Assembly: GCF_014268755.2 (NCBI RefSeq)
Contig: NZ_CP077093.1
Location: 558,001-622,000, forward strand
DNA: 64,000 nucleotides
Direction: 5' to 3'
Source of the DNA: Pseudomonas vanderleydeniana
GTDB taxonomy: Bacteria; Pseudomonadota; Gammaproteobacteria; Pseudomonadales; Pseudomonadaceae
Shown piece by piece: positions 63,571 through 64,000 of the stretch (position 1 is its first letter; each line of letters starts with the position of its first letter). Position numbers and translations under genes: made by a program. The notes beneath the pieces were generated by a model that was not told the origin of the DNA, ran no database searches, and saw nothing but the letters and a program-made list of their open reading frames with translations.

Positions 63571-64000
63571 TCAGATCCGGAAACTGCCCACCAGGTGCTT
63601 CAGGCGTGCTGCCTGCTGCTCCAGGTCCGCACAGGCACGCAGGGTCGCCTGCAGGTTTTCCACGCCTTCCTGGTTAAGGGTGTTGATCTCGTTGATGTCG
63701 ACGTTGATCGATTCGACCACGGCGGTCTGCTCCTCGGTCGCGGTCGCCACCGACTGGTTCATGCCGTCGATCTCGCCGATCCGCTGGGTCACGCTGCCCA
63801 GGCGTTCACCGGCCTGGTTGGCGATACCGACGCTGTTTTCGCTCTGGCGCTGACTGTCGGTCATGATGGTGACCGCTTCGCGGGCACCGACCTGCAGTTC
63901 CTCGATCATCTTCTGCACCTGTTGCGCCGAGTCCTGGGTGCGGTGGGCGAGGTTGCGCACTTCGTCGGCGACCACGGCAAAGCCGCGGCCGGCTTCACCG
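63571..64000 (-). CDS. methyl-accepting chemotaxis protein, C-terminal part (5' end outside window)
   Basis: The last 143 residues of a chemoreceptor; the frame runs off the right edge. It begins in the highly conserved hairpin tip ([21 protein letters not shown]) that contacts CheA and CheW, then a coiled coil with likely methylation residues ([24 protein letters not shown]). The sensor part is not in the window, so the ligand is unknown. Confidence 0.92.
   Translation of the reverse strand, partial: GEAGRGFAVVADEVRNLAHRTQDSAQQVQKMIEELQVGAREAVTIMTDSQRQSENSVGIANQAGERLGSVTQRIGEIDGMNQSVATATEEQTAVVESINVDINEINTLNQEGVENLQATLRACADLEQQAARLKHLVGSFRI

Overview
The window is chromosomal DNA of a Pseudomonas, most likely of the P. 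fluorescens/putida side of the genus. The evidence is the high G+C, the gene order glnA–aroQ–DUF4124–ntrBC and gabP–yggX–mutY–asmA–hisBHAF, the nrsZ-like tandem RNA, and several families of Pseudomonas-type palindromic intergenic repeats. Most of it is core metabolism. The accessory DNA is concentrated between about 3.5 and 11 kb.

Region by region. 1–3.5 kb: the end of an alpha/beta hydrolase, an orphan AAA-type ATPase and a membrane-anchored Asp-box protein. 3.5–4.8 kb: a small Pseudomonas-type DUF protein, and a RelB-like antitoxin followed by a RelE toxin gene broken by stop codons. 4.81–10.98 kb: a small integrative island bounded by an exact 17-bp direct repeat. The right copy is the 3' end of an intact tRNA-Thr gene, next to a P4-type tyrosine integrase. 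The AT-rich cargo is a tight operon of a DNA methyltransferase (SPPY type), a DUF262/ParB-like protein and a HEPN-type putative RNase (RNVCAH motif), which I read as a candidate three-gene phage-defence module. 11–14.2 kb: a MocR regulator divergent from an AhpD-like/GNAT/azoreductase operon. 14.6–21.1 kb: a methyltransferase-like protein, a polar amino-acid ABC transporter and the GABA permease. 21.2–23.6 kb: small proteins, a broken DUF1016 nuclease gene, a hydrolase and tRNA-Phe. 23.6–33.5 kb: yggX-mutY-asmA, an OFA-type MFS transporter, hisB-hisH-DUF2164-hisA-hisF and a solute-binding protein. 33.7–40.2 kb: a YibQ deacetylase, ctpA, envC and gpmI on one strand, and a rhodanese, grxC and secB on the other. 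40.2–48.1 kb: trmL, a divergent membrane protein, a five-module nrsZ-like RNA, ntrC, ntrB, two DUF4124 proteins, a periplasmic chorismate mutase and glnA. 48.4–64 kb: thiI, typA, a four-unit 180-bp tandem repeat, a YkgJ protein, glgP, DUF2339/DUF3999, fbp, DUF924 and the end of a chemoreceptor.

Nitrogen control links several genes. Sigma-54 promoter sequences (GG-N10-GC) lie upstream of glnA, ntrB, nrsZ and, more weakly, gabP. NtrC-like GCACC-N5-GGTGC sites lie upstream of glnA and ntrB, with a weaker one upstream of nrsZ. The glnA region has two such sites 31 bp apart, about 106 and 137 bp upstream of the predicted start, very like E. coli glnAp2.

All functional calls rest on motif recognition and memory of gene families; no database search was possible.
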